Shown here one piece after another: positions 28,359 through 36,355 of a stretch of DNA of 64,000 nucleotides. The translations under genes were made by a program, and so were the position numbers. A model generated the notes under the pieces. It was not told the origin of the DNA, did no database searches, and saw nothing but the letters and a program-made list of their open reading frames with translations. The stretch comes from Hyphomicrobiales bacterium. Its GTDB lineage: Bacteria; Pseudomonadota; Alphaproteobacteria; Rhizobiales; Xanthobacteraceae. Position 1 is the stretch's first letter. The number at the start of each line of letters is the position of its first letter. Location: assembly GCA_017305715.1 (NCBI GenBank), contig JAFKKG010000010.1:1-64000 (forward strand), written 5' to 3'.

Positions 28359-28523
28359 GCGCTGTGCCGCAGGGGTTTTTGAATCGGCTCCGGCCGTCCC
28401 CACCATAATCCCCACAACGTGCGCGCGACCGAACCCCGTTAACCGGCCGGTTTATCGTTCATTTCCCGTGTCGATTTCGTGGCTTAGACTGGTTTGCGCG
28501 GAACGGTGCTCCGAGGGCATGTG

Positions 28524-29588
28524 ATGATCAGCAGACGGCAATGCCTGATCGGCATGGGGTGCGCGGCAACCCTTGCCACGTCGTTTCGGAGCGCTTGCGG
28601 GCATTCGCAGGTCCATCTTGCCGATATGCATCGGCACCTGTTCTTCAATCGGCTTGCGAGCAAGGAAGCGCAGCCGATGGGGGCGTCCATGTCGGCCGGC
28701 GGAGCAACGCTCGTGGCATGGGCGATCACGACGGACGTCTTGTGGATCGCCAAGGGACCCCGGGGCTACAAGCAGGTCGCGACGCCCGAAACAGGTCAGA
28801 CCTTCGGTTACTTTCAAAGAGAGCTCGCCCGCATCAAGGCACACCTCCTTGCGCAGAAGCTGAAGGCCGCCTTGACCACCGATGATGTCGATGCGGCAAT
28901 GGACGGCGATCCTCATGTCGTGCTCGCGACGGAAGGCTCTGTCTTCCTGGAGGAGGATCTCTCGCGGGTCCAGACCGCCTTCGATCTCGGCATACGGCAC
29001 ATCCAGCTCGTGCACTATTCGGGCAACTCGGTGGCCGATTTCCAGACCGAGGAGCCCAAGCATGGCGGCCTGACGGCCTTCGGCCGGGACGTGGTCAGGG
29101 AGTGCAACCGTCTTGGGATCCTGATTGACCTCGCCCATTGCACCGAACAGGTGGTCGATCAGGTTCTGGAGATTTCAGACGCACCGGTCATATGGTCTCA
29201 CAGCTCCATCGCGCCGGGTGCGCGTCCGCACTGGAGCATGATCGGCTGGAAAGCACGGCAGCTAACGCTCGATGCCGCGCGACGCATAGCTGCAAGGGGC
29301 GGGGTTATCGGATTGTGGGCCCTGCGTATCGATGCGGCTCATTCCGTCTCGTCCTACGCTGACCGCATGCTCTTGATGGCGGATCAGGTCGGCGAGGACC
29401 ACGTCGCCTTTGGCTCCGACTTTACCGACAACCCGGCCGATCGGGATTTTGGAGAGTTCAGGTCCTATGCCGACCTTCGCAAAGTCGTCGATATGTGGGA
29501 GACGAAACGGATTCCCGAAAGAACGATCCGGAAGCTGGCCGGACAGAACTATGCCCGGGTGCTCAAGCGCGCCATGGCCCGTGGTTGA
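28524..29588 (+). CDS. Membrane dipeptidase (peptidase M19), Tat-exported
   Basis: A 354-residue zinc peptidase of the renal dipeptidase family. The twin-arginine signal SRRQCLIG near the start points to Tat export as a folded metalloenzyme. Family landmarks are DMHRHLFFN (the usual DGHND/DTHxD position, here DMH), the metal-bridging glutamate in ATEGSVFLEEDL, HYSGNSVADF, IDLAHCTEQ, WSHSSIAPGARPH and FGSDFTDN. The last three look intact. The ATG at 28524 has GAGGG 6-7 nt upstream. Substrate unknown: dipeptides or D-amino-acid peptides. It may share transcription with the downstream aldolase gene. Confidence 0.87.
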   Translation: MISRRQCLIGMGCAATLATSFRSACGHSQVHLADMHRHLFFNRLASKEAQPMGASMSAGGATLVAWAITTDVLWIAKGPRGYKQVATPETGQTFGYFQRELARIKAHLLAQKLKAALTTDDVDAAMDGDPHVVLATEGSVFLEEDLSRVQTAFDLGIRHIQLVHYSGNSVADFQTEEPKHGGLTAFGRDVVRECNRLGILIDLAHCTEQVVDQVLEISDAPVIWSHSSIAPGARPHWSMIGWKARQLTLDAARRIAARGGVIGLWALRIDAAHSVSSYADRMLLMADQVGEDHVAFGSDFTDNPADRDFGEFRSYADLRKVVDMWETKRIPERTIRKLAGQNYARVLKRAMARG

Positions 29589-29692
29589 CGGACGTTTCTT
29601 CGGGGACTCTGCATTCCGCCCGCGGTTCGATAATAGTCTTTTGCAACACCGAACCCCGTCAGCCCAGACTTCCCACGAAAGCGACCCCAGCG

Positions 29693-30739
29693 ATGACGAC
29701 CAATCCCCAGCAGTTTGCGAGCGACAATTATGCCGGCATTTGCCCGGAGGCGTGGGCGGCGATGGCGGAGGCCAATCACGGCCACGTGCCGGCCTATGGC
29801 GAAGATCCCTGGACCCAACGCGCCTCCGACGCGTTCCGGGCATTGTTCGAAAAGCCCGACGCCGAAGTGTTTTTCGCCTTCAACGGCACCGCGGCCAATT
29901 CGCTGGCGCTGGCCTCGCTGTGCCAGTCCTATCACAGCGTGATCTGCTCCTCCTCGGCCCATGTCGAGACCGACGAATGCGGCGCGCCGGAATTCTTCTC
30001 CAACGGCTCAAAACTGCTGATCGCCGACAGCAAGGACGGCAAGCTGACGCCGGAACAGGTCGCGGGCCTCGCCGGCAGCCGTTCCGACATCCATTTCCCG
30101 AAGCCGCGCGTGGTGACGATCACCCAGCCGACCGAAACCGGCCAGGTGTATTCCCTGGAGGAAATCCGCGCGCTGTCGGCGACCTGCCGCAAACTCGGCC
30201 TGCGGCTGCACATGGACGGCGCGCGCTTTGCCAATGCCTGCGCTTCTCTCGGCTGTTCGCCGGCGGAGATGACCTGGAAGGCCGGCGTCGATCTCCTGTG
30301 CTTTGGCGGCACCAAGAACGGCATGGCGGTCGGCGAGGCGATCCTGTTCTTCGATTCCACCCTGGCCGAGGATTTTGACTACCGCTGCAAGCAGGCCGGA
30401 CAGCTCGCCTCGAAGATGCGTTTCCTCGCCGCACCCTGGGTGGGCATGCTGCAGGACGGCGCGTGGCTGCGCAATGCGCAGCACGCCAATGCGGGCGCCG
30501 CGCGGCTGGCGGCCGCGGTGGCCGATTTGCCGGATTTCAATCTGATGTTTCCGGTGCAGGCCAACGCGGTTTTCCTGCGCGCCTCCGCCGACCGGCTGGA
30601 GGCGCTGCGCCAGCGCGGCTGGCAGTTTTACACCTTCATCGGCGGCGGCGCGCGTTTCATGTTCGCATGGGACGCCGATCCGGCGCGGATCGACGCGCTG
30701 GCGCGGGATATCCGGGAGGTGAGCGGGGCGCGAGGGTGA
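29693..30739 (+). CDS. Low-specificity L-threonine aldolase-like PLP enzyme
   Basis: A 348-residue fold-type I PLP enzyme of the threonine aldolase / beta-eliminating lyase family, which splits threonine or related beta-hydroxy amino acids into glycine and an aldehyde. The cofactor lysine is K208 in FGGTKNG; the substrate and cofactor site shows AHVETDECGAPEF, HMDGARFANA and TITQPTETGQVY. ATG at 29693 matches the family N-terminus (ASDNYAGICPEA). It lies 104 nt after the dipeptidase. Specificity (threonine, phenylserine or other) cannot be read from sequence. Confidence 0.9.
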   Translation: MTTNPQQFASDNYAGICPEAWAAMAEANHGHVPAYGEDPWTQRASDAFRALFEKPDAEVFFAFNGTAANSLALASLCQSYHSVICSSSAHVETDECGAPEFFSNGSKLLIADSKDGKLTPEQVAGLAGSRSDIHFPKPRVVTITQPTETGQVYSLEEIRALSATCRKLGLRLHMDGARFANACASLGCSPAEMTWKAGVDLLCFGGTKNGMAVGEAILFFDSTLAEDFDYRCKQAGQLASKMRFLAAPWVGMLQDGAWLRNAQHANAGAARLAAAVADLPDFNLMFPVQANAVFLRASADRLEALRQRGWQFYTFIGGGARFMFAWDADPARIDALARDIREVSGARG

Positions 30740-30754
30740 GCGGCAGAATAATAT

Positions 30755-30906
30755 CCCTCGTCGTCCCGGCCTTGAGCTCAGATGTGCAATTGCACATCCA
30801 GGGACCATAGCCTCCGGCAGAATTTGTTTTGCGCGCTGAGTGTTGCCTTCCTTTACCAACAACAGCCGCCGCGGGGTAAGGGTCCCGGCCTTCGCCGCGA
30901 CGACGG
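30755..30906. repeat. Palindromic repeat pair downstream of the aldolase gene
   Basis: A left block CTCGTCGTCCCGGCC (about 30758) is inverted relative to the right block GGTCCCGGCCTTCGCCGCGACGACGG (30881-30906), with a perfect 18-bp palindrome GATGTGCAATTGCACATC at 30781-30798 between. The right block is related to the repeats at 228-261 and 2019-2050. Confidence 0.55.
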
Positions 30907-30939
30907 AAAAAAACGGCGCGCCGTGAAGCGCGCCGTTTT
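30907..30939 (-). terminator. Terminator after phyR, usable in both directions
   Basis: Perfect 12-bp stem (30910-30921 with 30928-30939), 6-nt loop. On the minus strand it is followed by a run of seven Ts, so it ends phyR transcription 24 nt after its stop. On the plus strand four Ts follow the stem, so it may also stop read-through from the aldolase gene. Confidence 0.85.
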
Positions 30940-30962
30940 CGATTCGATCCGATGACCTCAAC

Positions 30963-31769
30963 CTAACCGGTCGCGGCCCTCGGCGCGCGGTTGCGGGAGT
31001 TGCGCTGGAAGAACAGCGCCTGGCTCGCCACCGCCGAAACCATCGCGGGCTGGAACGGCTTTGAGATCAGGAAGGCCGGCTCGGGGCGCTCGCCGGTGAG
31101 GAAGCGCTCGGGATAGGCGGTGATGAACACCACGGGGACCTCGAACACCTTCAACAGTTCGTTGACCGCATCGAGGCCGGAAGAGCCGTCCGCCAACTGG
31201 ATGTCGGCGAGGATCAGCCCCGGCTTCTTGTTCTTGGCCAGCGCCACCGCATCGGCATGGGTGCGGGCGACGCCGATGACGTTGTGTCCGAGATTTTTCA
31301 CGAGGCTCTCGAGGTCCATCGCAATAAAAGTCTCGTCCTCGATGATCAGGACGTCGGTGGCGATTTCCGCCGCCATCTCGCGGCCGGCGGCGTCCGCGAG
31401 CTTGCGGGTCTCGGCGATATCGGTGCCGAGAATGAAGCCCACTTCTTCCTCCGAGAAACCCTCGAGCGACAGCAGCAGGAAGGCCTGCCGCGGCAGCGGC
31501 GTGATGTTCGAGAGCCGGCGCTCCGACGGCAATGCCAGGGTGGCGACATCCGGGTTCTCGTTGACCGAGACCGAATTCCAGATTTGCGTGAACAGCCGGA
31601 ACAGCCCGGCGCGCGGGCCCTGCCTTTCGTCCAGCAGCGAGGAATCCTGCAGCAGGGCCTCCAGCATGGCCCCGACATACGCGTCGCCTGACGCCTGGTT
31701 TCCCGTCAGCGCACGGGCATAGCGCCGCAACAGCGGCAAATGTTCTGCAACGAGCTGTGATCGGGACAT
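30963..31769 (-). CDS. phyR: General stress response regulator PhyR
   Basis: A 268-residue PhyR: an EcfG-like sigma-mimic domain (about 1-135) fused to a receiver domain (about 138-255). On phosphorylation of D189 the sigma-like part binds NepR and frees EcfG. The receiver is complete: ED (144-145), D189 in ILADIQ, T217 and K237 in SKPF. The ATG at 31769 has GGAG 5 nt upstream. It diverges from nepR-ecfG, and an EcfG-like promoter lies upstream, giving positive feedback. Confidence 0.96.
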   Translation of the reverse strand: MSRSQLVAEHLPLLRRYARALTGNQASGDAYVGAMLEALLQDSSLLDERQGPRAGLFRLFTQIWNSVSVNENPDVATLALPSERRLSNITPLPRQAFLLLSLEGFSEEEVGFILGTDIAETRKLADAAGREMAAEIATDVLIIEDETFIAMDLESLVKNLGHNVIGVARTHADAVALAKNKKPGLILADIQLADGSSGLDAVNELLKVFEVPVVFITAYPERFLTGERPEPAFLISKPFQPAMVSAVASQALFFQRNSRNRAPRAATG

Positions 31770-31907
31770 CCCCACTCCATTCCTTGTCTATGGCCCGGTT
31801 CGGGCCACTCTGGGTCCAACTTGCAGCGCCCTACCTGAAACACGAGGTCCGGCGGAGCGTATCCTGAAACGGGGCGCCCTGGTTCCCCTGTTCCCCTGTC
31901 CGCCTAT

Positions 31908-31932
31908 TACGCCCCACGGGCCAAAAAGTTCC
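31908..31932 (-). promoter_or_regulatory. EcfG-like promoter of phyR
   Basis: Minus-strand GGAAC (31932-31928), 16 nt, CGTA (31911-31908); one mismatch to CGTT. The phyR start is about 140 nt downstream, so the leader would be long. A second GGAAC nearby has no fitting -10 box. Confidence 0.55.
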
Positions 31933-31953
31933 TTCAAACTGTTCCCCAATTTC

Positions 31954-31978
31954 GGAACTTTTCGGGAGCCTTCGCATT
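31954..31978 (+). promoter_or_regulatory. EcfG-like promoter of nepR-ecfG
   Basis: GGAAC at 31954-31958, 16 nt, CATT at 31975-31978; one mismatch to CGTT. Autoregulation of ecfG by its own sigma factor is known in alphaproteobacteria, and this is the only GGAAC site in plus orientation in the gap. Confidence 0.6.
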
Positions 31979-32060
31979 AGCATCCGACCTACAACGCGGG
32001 CGGCCAAGACCTAATTTCGAGAAAAACCTTGAAATTCAAGGGCTTAACACTCGGGGAAGC

Positions 32061-32276
32061 GTGGATGACAACATGAAAGAAGTAAAGAAGCAGGGCGGAC
32101 TCAACGCCGAGATCCAGTCCAGGATAGGGCATCAGCTCCGGGCCATGTACGACGACGTCGTTCGGCAGGGCGTGCCCGACCGCTTTGCGGAACTGATCCG
32201 GAAGCTCGACGGGCCGGAGGCAGCCACCGCCGCTCAGGGCGGGGGCGAACCTGACAAAAACAATGGAGGTAGCTAA
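32061..32276 (+). CDS. nepR: Anti-sigma factor NepR
   Basis: A protein of up to 71 residues, the anti-sigma factor that holds EcfG inactive until phosphorylated PhyR takes it away. The two helices of NepR are visible: AEIQSRIGHQLRAMYDDVVRQGVPDRFAELIRKL, interrupted by the conserved GVPDRF turn. The GTG at 32061 follows GGGGA by only 3 nt; an ATG at 32073 gives a 67-residue protein and is equally possible. The stop codon overlaps the ecfG start by one nucleotide, so the sigma and anti-sigma factors are co-translated. Confidence 0.93.
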   Translation: MDDNMKEVKKQGGLNAEIQSRIGHQLRAMYDDVVRQGVPDRFAELIRKLDGPEAATAAQGGGEPDKNNGGS

Positions 32277-32824
32277 TGCCTCTCACGGATTCTCTTCGCG
32301 ACGACATTTTGGCGGCGGTACCGTCCTTGCGCGCGTTCGCGATCTCGCTCAGCGGTAATGGCGACCGCGCCGACGACCTTGTGCAGGAAACGCTGCTGCG
32401 CGCGATCGCCAATATCGACTCGTTCCAGGTGGGCTCGAACCTGCCGGCATGGCTGTTCACGATCCTGCGCAACCTGTTCCGCTCCGACTATCGCAAGCGG
32501 CGGCGCGAGGTCGAGGACGCCGAAGGCAATTACGCCAAAACCCTGAAGACCCAGCCGGCGCAGAACGCGCATCTGGAATTCGAGGAATTTCGCGTTGCGC
32601 TCGACAAGCTGCCGCAGGACCAGCGCGAAGCGTTGATTCTGGTCGGCGCCTCCGGCTTCTCCTATGAGGACGCCGCGGCGATCTGCGGCTGCGCGGTCGG
32701 CACCATCAAGAGCCGCGTCAACCGCGCCCGTTCGAAGCTGAGTGCGCTGCTCTATGTCGACGGCGCCGACGATTTCGGCCCCGACAACACGGTGCGCGCG
32801 GTGATCGGCGGCAATGGCGGCTGA
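32276..32824 (+). CDS. ecfG: General stress sigma factor EcfG
   Basis: A 182-residue ECF sigma factor with region 2 (about 10-75, DLVQETLLRAIANIDSF) and region 4 (about 105-165, LPQDQREALILVGASGFSYEDAAAICGCAVGTIKSRVNRARSKL) and no region 3. It directs RNA polymerase to GGAAC-N16/17-CGTT promoters in the general stress response of alphaproteobacteria. The ATG overlaps the nepR stop. A strong terminator follows. Several matching promoters lie within this window, so it probably controls many of its own neighbours. Confidence 0.95.
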   Translation: MPLTDSLRDDILAAVPSLRAFAISLSGNGDRADDLVQETLLRAIANIDSFQVGSNLPAWLFTILRNLFRSDYRKRRREVEDAEGNYAKTLKTQPAQNAHLEFEEFRVALDKLPQDQREALILVGASGFSYEDAAAICGCAVGTIKSRVNRARSKLSALLYVDGADDFGPDNTVRAVIGGNGG

Positions 32825-32847
32825 TCGAAGCGATCAGGACGAACTGC

Positions 32848-32876
32848 AAAAGGCGGCCCGAGAGGCCGCCTTTTTT
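32848..32876 (+). terminator. Intrinsic terminator after ecfG
   Basis: Stem 32850-32858 with 32864-32872, loop CGAGA, and a T-run from 32871 to 32876, about 25 nt after the ecfG stop codon. Confidence 0.9.
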
Positions 32877-32896
32877 GTTGCCGCTTTCGGTTTGGC

Positions 32897-32997
32897 CTAA
32901 AGCGCGATGAGATTGGGTCGAATAGTCATCGCGCTTTAGCTCTTTGCTTGAGTGTGATCTTTTCGGAAAACCGCTTCACCCTTTTCCGGATCAAGCT
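32897..32997. repeat. Dispersed Rhizobiales-type repeat
   Basis: A perfect 12-bp inverted repeat (32899-32910 with 32926-32937) followed by a TTTTCGGAAAACCG motif. I recognise the AAAGCGCGATGA...TCATCGCGCTTT and CTTTTCCGGATCA parts as a common intergenic repeat in Rhizobiales. It ends at the stop codon of the 28-residue gene. Confidence 0.65.
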
Positions 32998-33084
32998 TCA
33001 ATGATTCAAACCACCGAAAGCGTAGATCAGCACCAGAATCGGCAAGGGAATGCCGAGCAGCCATAACAGCAGATAACGTCCCAT
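32998..33084 (-). CDS. 28-residue single-span membrane microprotein
   Basis: A 28-residue frame: a basic start (MGRY), a hydrophobic span with two prolines (LLLWLLGIPLPILVLIYAFGG), and a short tail LNH. It has a strong ribosome binding site (GGAGG, 7 nt before the ATG) and an EcfG-like promoter at 33121-33146, which together make it a real gene despite its size. It lies between ecfG and the sensor kinase gene. I do not know a function; a stress-induced inner-membrane peptide that touches the kinase or the membrane is a guess. Confidence 0.7.
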   Translation of the reverse strand: MGRYLLLWLLGIPLPILVLIYAFGGLNH

Positions 33085-33120
33085 GGATTCGCCTCCGTCC
33101 ATCATCGAATGATGCGGATA

Positions 33121-33146
33121 AATGCGTGGGCAACGCGACTGGTTCC
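33121..33146 (-). promoter_or_regulatory. EcfG-like promoter of the 28-residue microprotein
   Basis: Minus-strand GGAAC (33146-33142), 17 nt, CATT (33124-33121), the same -10 variant as before nepR. The start codon lies 37 nt downstream with a GGAGG site between. Confidence 0.55.
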
Positions 33147-33254
33147 GAATTTCATGGGATGAGCAAAGGCGCTGCTGCGCCGTGCCGCCCTTCTCGACGT
33201 GCTCGCGATGGTGGGCACGCTTCGCTTTGCCACCTTACGAGGTCAATCGGCTCC

Positions 33255-34913
33255 TCACCGCACCGGCCGCACCGGGGCGGAGAGTTGTTCGGTGCGGTCG
33301 CGCTCGGTCATGTCGACGACGGTGACCATCGGCGCGGTGAGTTCATAGACATAGCTGACATCGGTGAAGTACCGCTTGGCGGTGCCGCCGAGCGCCTCCG
33401 GGGCCACCCGGTCGAGCAGGATCAGGCCGAAATCACTGTCTTCGCGCCGCGTCGCCGCCGACGTGTTGAATTCTTCCCAGCGGAAATGGAAAACCGTATC
33501 CGGCTCCTCGCCCGAGACACTCCAGTTCGCGACGATGTGCGGATGCTTGCCGACCAGCGACAGGCCCTCGTCGGAATGCGAGGCCAGTTCGAAGAACAAT
33601 AGCGACAGCGATTGCGCGGCGCGCGCCGAAACCGCGATATCCGGGCCATTGACCGCGATGCGGTCCGCGTGCGGGATCGCGCGCGACTCGAACAGTCCCT
33701 TCAGCTTGACGCCCTGCCACTGACTCTCGCTGAGCAGCGTGACCACGTTCGACATCGCATGGATACGGCCGATCAGAAGCTCGCGCGAGACTTCGACGTC
33801 GGCGCCATGCCGCAACGTTCGCGTCACGATCGACTGGATCACCGCGAGGATGTTCTTGACCCGGTGGTTGAGCTCGTCGATCACGGCCGTGAGCCGCCGC
33901 TCGAAGCCGATGCGCACCTGGATCTCGCGGCTGAGCCGCAGATTGTTGTAGGCGACATAGCCGAACAGGCCGCAGACGATGCCGGTCAGCGCCAGCCCGA
34001 TCGCGGCGACGATGGCCGCGGTCTGCTGCGCGCGCACGGAAGCATTGGTTTTGGCATAATAGCCGAGCGACCAGTCGCGGCCGCCGAACGTCACGGTGCG
34101 CACCATCGAGGGCGCCGGACCGCCGACCTTGACCGGCTGCAGGGTGATGGCGCCCTGGTCGTTGGCGACGAACTCGTCATTGGCGTCGCGCGGGTCCTTC
34201 AGCACCACCGCAAACAGCGAGCGATCGTCATTGGTCAGCATCAGCGTCGACAGCTCATAGGAAAATGCGACGAAGCCCGCGGCCTCGCTGGAGCCTTCCT
34301 GATAGACCGGCGCGGCGAGCACGATGCCGACCGGGCCATCCTGGCGCAGCAGCGGGATCGGATCGGACGCCACCGGCTTGCCGCCCTCCATCGCCTGCGC
34401 CAGCACCGGCCCGATCACCGAATGATGCTCATAGGCGCGGCCTGGAAAACCCAGCGTGTCCGGGCTGCGCGGTTCGAGATCCATCAGCACGTTGATCGGC
34501 GTGTCGATGGCCGCAAGATCCAGCGGCTGGTCGTCGAAATCGCGAATCGTCGGATTGCTGAAGCCCGAGGCCTTCAGCACCGCGCGCGCGGCTTCCAGCT
34601 CGTTCGGCTTGAGCCGCGCGATCCAGGATGCCACCACGAAATCGGTCTTGAAGGCATAGATCGACGCGCGCAGCGGTTGCAGCATGTTGGCCTTGACCAC
34701 CGACGGCGCGCGGAACAGCCCGGAGGCCACCCGCGCCAAGAGCTCGCGCTCGGTCAAGCGGTCCTGCACCAGGCTGGCGTGCACGTCGATCGCGCGCGCC
34801 AGCGCGATCCCCTCGAGGGTCAGTTCCTGTTCGTGGACGCGATAAGCGGCAAGACCGGAGAGCAGACTTCCGATCAGCGCGATGAAGCCGATAATGAAAC
34901 CCAGCCGAACCAC
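33255..34913 (-). CDS. HWE-type sensor histidine kinase near phyR
   Basis: A 552-residue membrane kinase: TM1 near residues 5-25, a large periplasmic sensor to about 300 (CHASE-like, with FPGRAYEHHSVIGPVLAQAM), TM2 near 305-330, then an HRVKN dimerisation box with H350 and a W-x-E motif (FRWEEF) typical of HWE kinases. Oddly, the ATP-binding N-box reads ELASHSDEG: the usual asparagine is replaced by histidine at 446, and the G-boxes are weak, so kinase activity is doubtful. Position suggests it is the cognate PhyR regulator. GTG start. Confidence 0.85.
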   Translation of the reverse strand: MVRLGFIIGFIALIGSLLSGLAAYRVHEQELTLEGIALARAIDVHASLVQDRLTERELLARVASGLFRAPSVVKANMLQPLRASIYAFKTDFVVASWIARLKPNELEAARAVLKASGFSNPTIRDFDDQPLDLAAIDTPINVLMDLEPRSPDTLGFPGRAYEHHSVIGPVLAQAMEGGKPVASDPIPLLRQDGPVGIVLAAPVYQEGSSEAAGFVAFSYELSTLMLTNDDRSLFAVVLKDPRDANDEFVANDQGAITLQPVKVGGPAPSMVRTVTFGGRDWSLGYYAKTNASVRAQQTAAIVAAIGLALTGIVCGLFGYVAYNNLRLSREIQVRIGFERRLTAVIDELNHRVKNILAVIQSIVTRTLRHGADVEVSRELLIGRIHAMSNVVTLLSESQWQGVKLKGLFESRAIPHADRIAVNGPDIAVSARAAQSLSLLFFELASHSDEGLSLVGKHPHIVANWSVSGEEPDTVFHFRWEEFNTSAATRREDSDFGLILLDRVAPEALGGTAKRYFTDVSYVYELTAPMVTVVDMTERDRTEQLSAPVRPVR

Positions 34914-35276
34914 TCGCTTACTCGGGCATGAAATGTTGGCGAAGACGTAAAGGAAGCATTCCGGGTCCGCCAGGGCAGCAAATGAAAACCGGGCGACGGC
35001 CGATCACGGGCGAATATGGATGAGGGGTCATCAGCACGCAACTAACGGGATGGCAGCGGGCAGCAATTGGCCGCCGTTAACGCTGATTTGGCGGGGCCAG
35101 AAGATGGCAATGACGCCGGACCAATTTGGTTCCAGGCATGGCAGGAATATTTTCGACCGTTGCGACACCCGGCCGCGGTCGCATCCGGGCGTGGCGGATT
35201 TGGGATAACGCCGATCACAAGACCGTGCCGTGAATGTTAACCAATCCGGCGGCGCTGTCCCGCCTTCAGCCGGCCT
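34914..35276. other. Intergenic region without recognised features
   Basis: These 363 nt separate the kinase and ureG genes. A 62-codon open frame near 35020-35208 has no ribosome binding site and no protein-like character, and I reject it. I see no terminator with a T-run and no consensus promoter. Confidence 0.5.
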
Positions 35277-35915
35277 TTAGCCCACCTTGGCGTTCGCCGG
35301 GCGCAAGCCGCCCTTGGCCTCGATGAAGCCGATGATGCGGTCCAGCCCCTCGCTCTTCTTCAGATTGGTCATCACGAAGGGCCGCTCGCCCCGCATCCTC
35401 CTGGCGTCGGTGTCCATCTTCTCCAGCGACGCGCCGACATAGGGCGCGAGGTCGATTTTATTGATCACCAGCAGATCCGACCGCGTGATGCCCGGCCCGC
35501 CCTTGGACGGGATCTTGTCGCCGGCGGCGACGTCGATGACGTAGATCGTGAGATCCGCCAATTCGGGCGAGAAGGTCGCGGCCAGATTGTCGCCGCCGGA
35601 TTCGATCAGCACCAGATCGAGATCGGGGAATTTCGCGCGCATGTCGGCGACCGCGGCGAGATTCATCGAGGCGTCCTCGCGGATCGCGGTGTGCGGGCAC
35701 CCGCCGGTCTCGACGCCGGCGATGCGGTCCGCCGTCAGCGAGCCCGAACGCACCAGAAACTCCGCATCCCATTTGGTGTAGATGTCGTTGGTGATCGCGG
35801 CGATGTCGTAGCGCTCGCGCATCGACTTGCAGAGCAGGTCCATCAGCGCGGTCTTGCCGGAACCGACGGGGCCGCCGACGCCGATCCGCAAAGGTCCGTT
35901 CAGATGCTTGGCCAT
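35277..35915 (-). CDS. ureG: Urease accessory GTPase UreG
   Basis: A 212-residue SIMIBI-class GTPase that drives nickel delivery to urease. The P-loop GGPVGSGKT is at about 14-22; [17 protein letters not shown], with the nickel-binding CPH motif, and [14 protein letters not shown] are intact. The ATG at 35915 has AGGAAAG upstream; the open frame extends further but into non-conserved sequence. It is the last gene of the urea locus and follows an unknown exported protein gene by 35 nt. Confidence 0.95.
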   Translation of the reverse strand: MAKHLNGPLRIGVGGPVGSGKTALMDLLCKSMRERYDIAAITNDIYTKWDAEFLVRSGSLTADRIAGVETGGCPHTAIREDASMNLAAVADMRAKFPDLDLVLIESGGDNLAATFSPELADLTIYVIDVAAGDKIPSKGGPGITRSDLLVINKIDLAPYVGASLEKMDTDARRMRGERPFVMTNLKKSEGLDRIIGFIEAKGGLRPANAKVG

Positions 35916-35950
35916 GCGCGTTCTTTCCTGGGGTTCGATGATGTCCGGCG

Positions 35951-36355
35951 TCAGGGCGTGGCCCAGCTCCAGCGGAAATTGTCTTCCTTCAACGTCTTGG
36001 CGCGTTTCGGATCGGCCTTGTCGAGATTGCCGAGCGATTTTCCCCTGGCGTCGAAATAGACGCCGTCGGCCTCGATCGTGATCGACCGCTTGCCGATATC
36101 GCATTCGTAAGGCGCGGCGCGGCCGCCGCCGAGATATTTCCACTGGTTGCCGTGGCGTGCCGCGGTGCAGATCACGTCGGCCACCTTGAGGTTGTTCTTG
36201 TCGAGCTCGGCCTGGATCTCGGCCACCAGCTTCGGCGCTTTCGCCACCGCCGTCAGCACCTCGTCAAGGCCAAGGCTGCCCCCGGCGCGGACGGGTGCGG
36301 CACAGGCGACGGATACGATCAGAGCCAGCGTGGCCTTGCTGCCTGCCTTCGTCAT
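35951..36355 (-). CDS. Hypothetical exported protein between ureF and ureG
   Basis: A 134-residue protein with a signal peptide (residues 1-24, ending VRAGG) and a mature domain containing [42 protein letters not shown]. Two cysteines, about C63 and C84, could pair. I do not recognise a family. Its ATG overlaps the ureF stop by 4 nt, so it is translated with the urease accessory genes. Being periplasmic, it is unlikely to touch cytoplasmic urease itself; a role in nickel or urea handling in the periplasm is possible. Confidence 0.75.
   Translation of the reverse strand: MTKAGSKATLALIVSVACAAPVRAGGSLGLDEVLTAVAKAPKLVAEIQAELDKNNLKVADVICTAARHGNQWKYLGGGRAAPYECDIGKRSITIEADGVYFDARGKSLGNLDKADPKRAKTLKEDNFRWSWATP

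Larger units (their letters stand above)
28127..28523. other. Intergenic region with a small-RNA candidate
   Basis: No protein gene is supported in these 397 nt between divergent genes. The middle part carries three successive hairpins ending in a strong plus-strand terminator (see the small RNA entry). Nothing recognisable lies between 28360 and the dipeptidase start. Confidence 0.6.

Noticed and set aside
33122-33325. A 67-codon frame between the microprotein and the kinase gene
   Set aside because: It overlaps the microprotein promoter and the kinase 3' end and has no protein-like features.
35020-35208. A 62-codon frame upstream of ureG
   Set aside because: No ribosome binding site and no recognisable sequence; probably chance.
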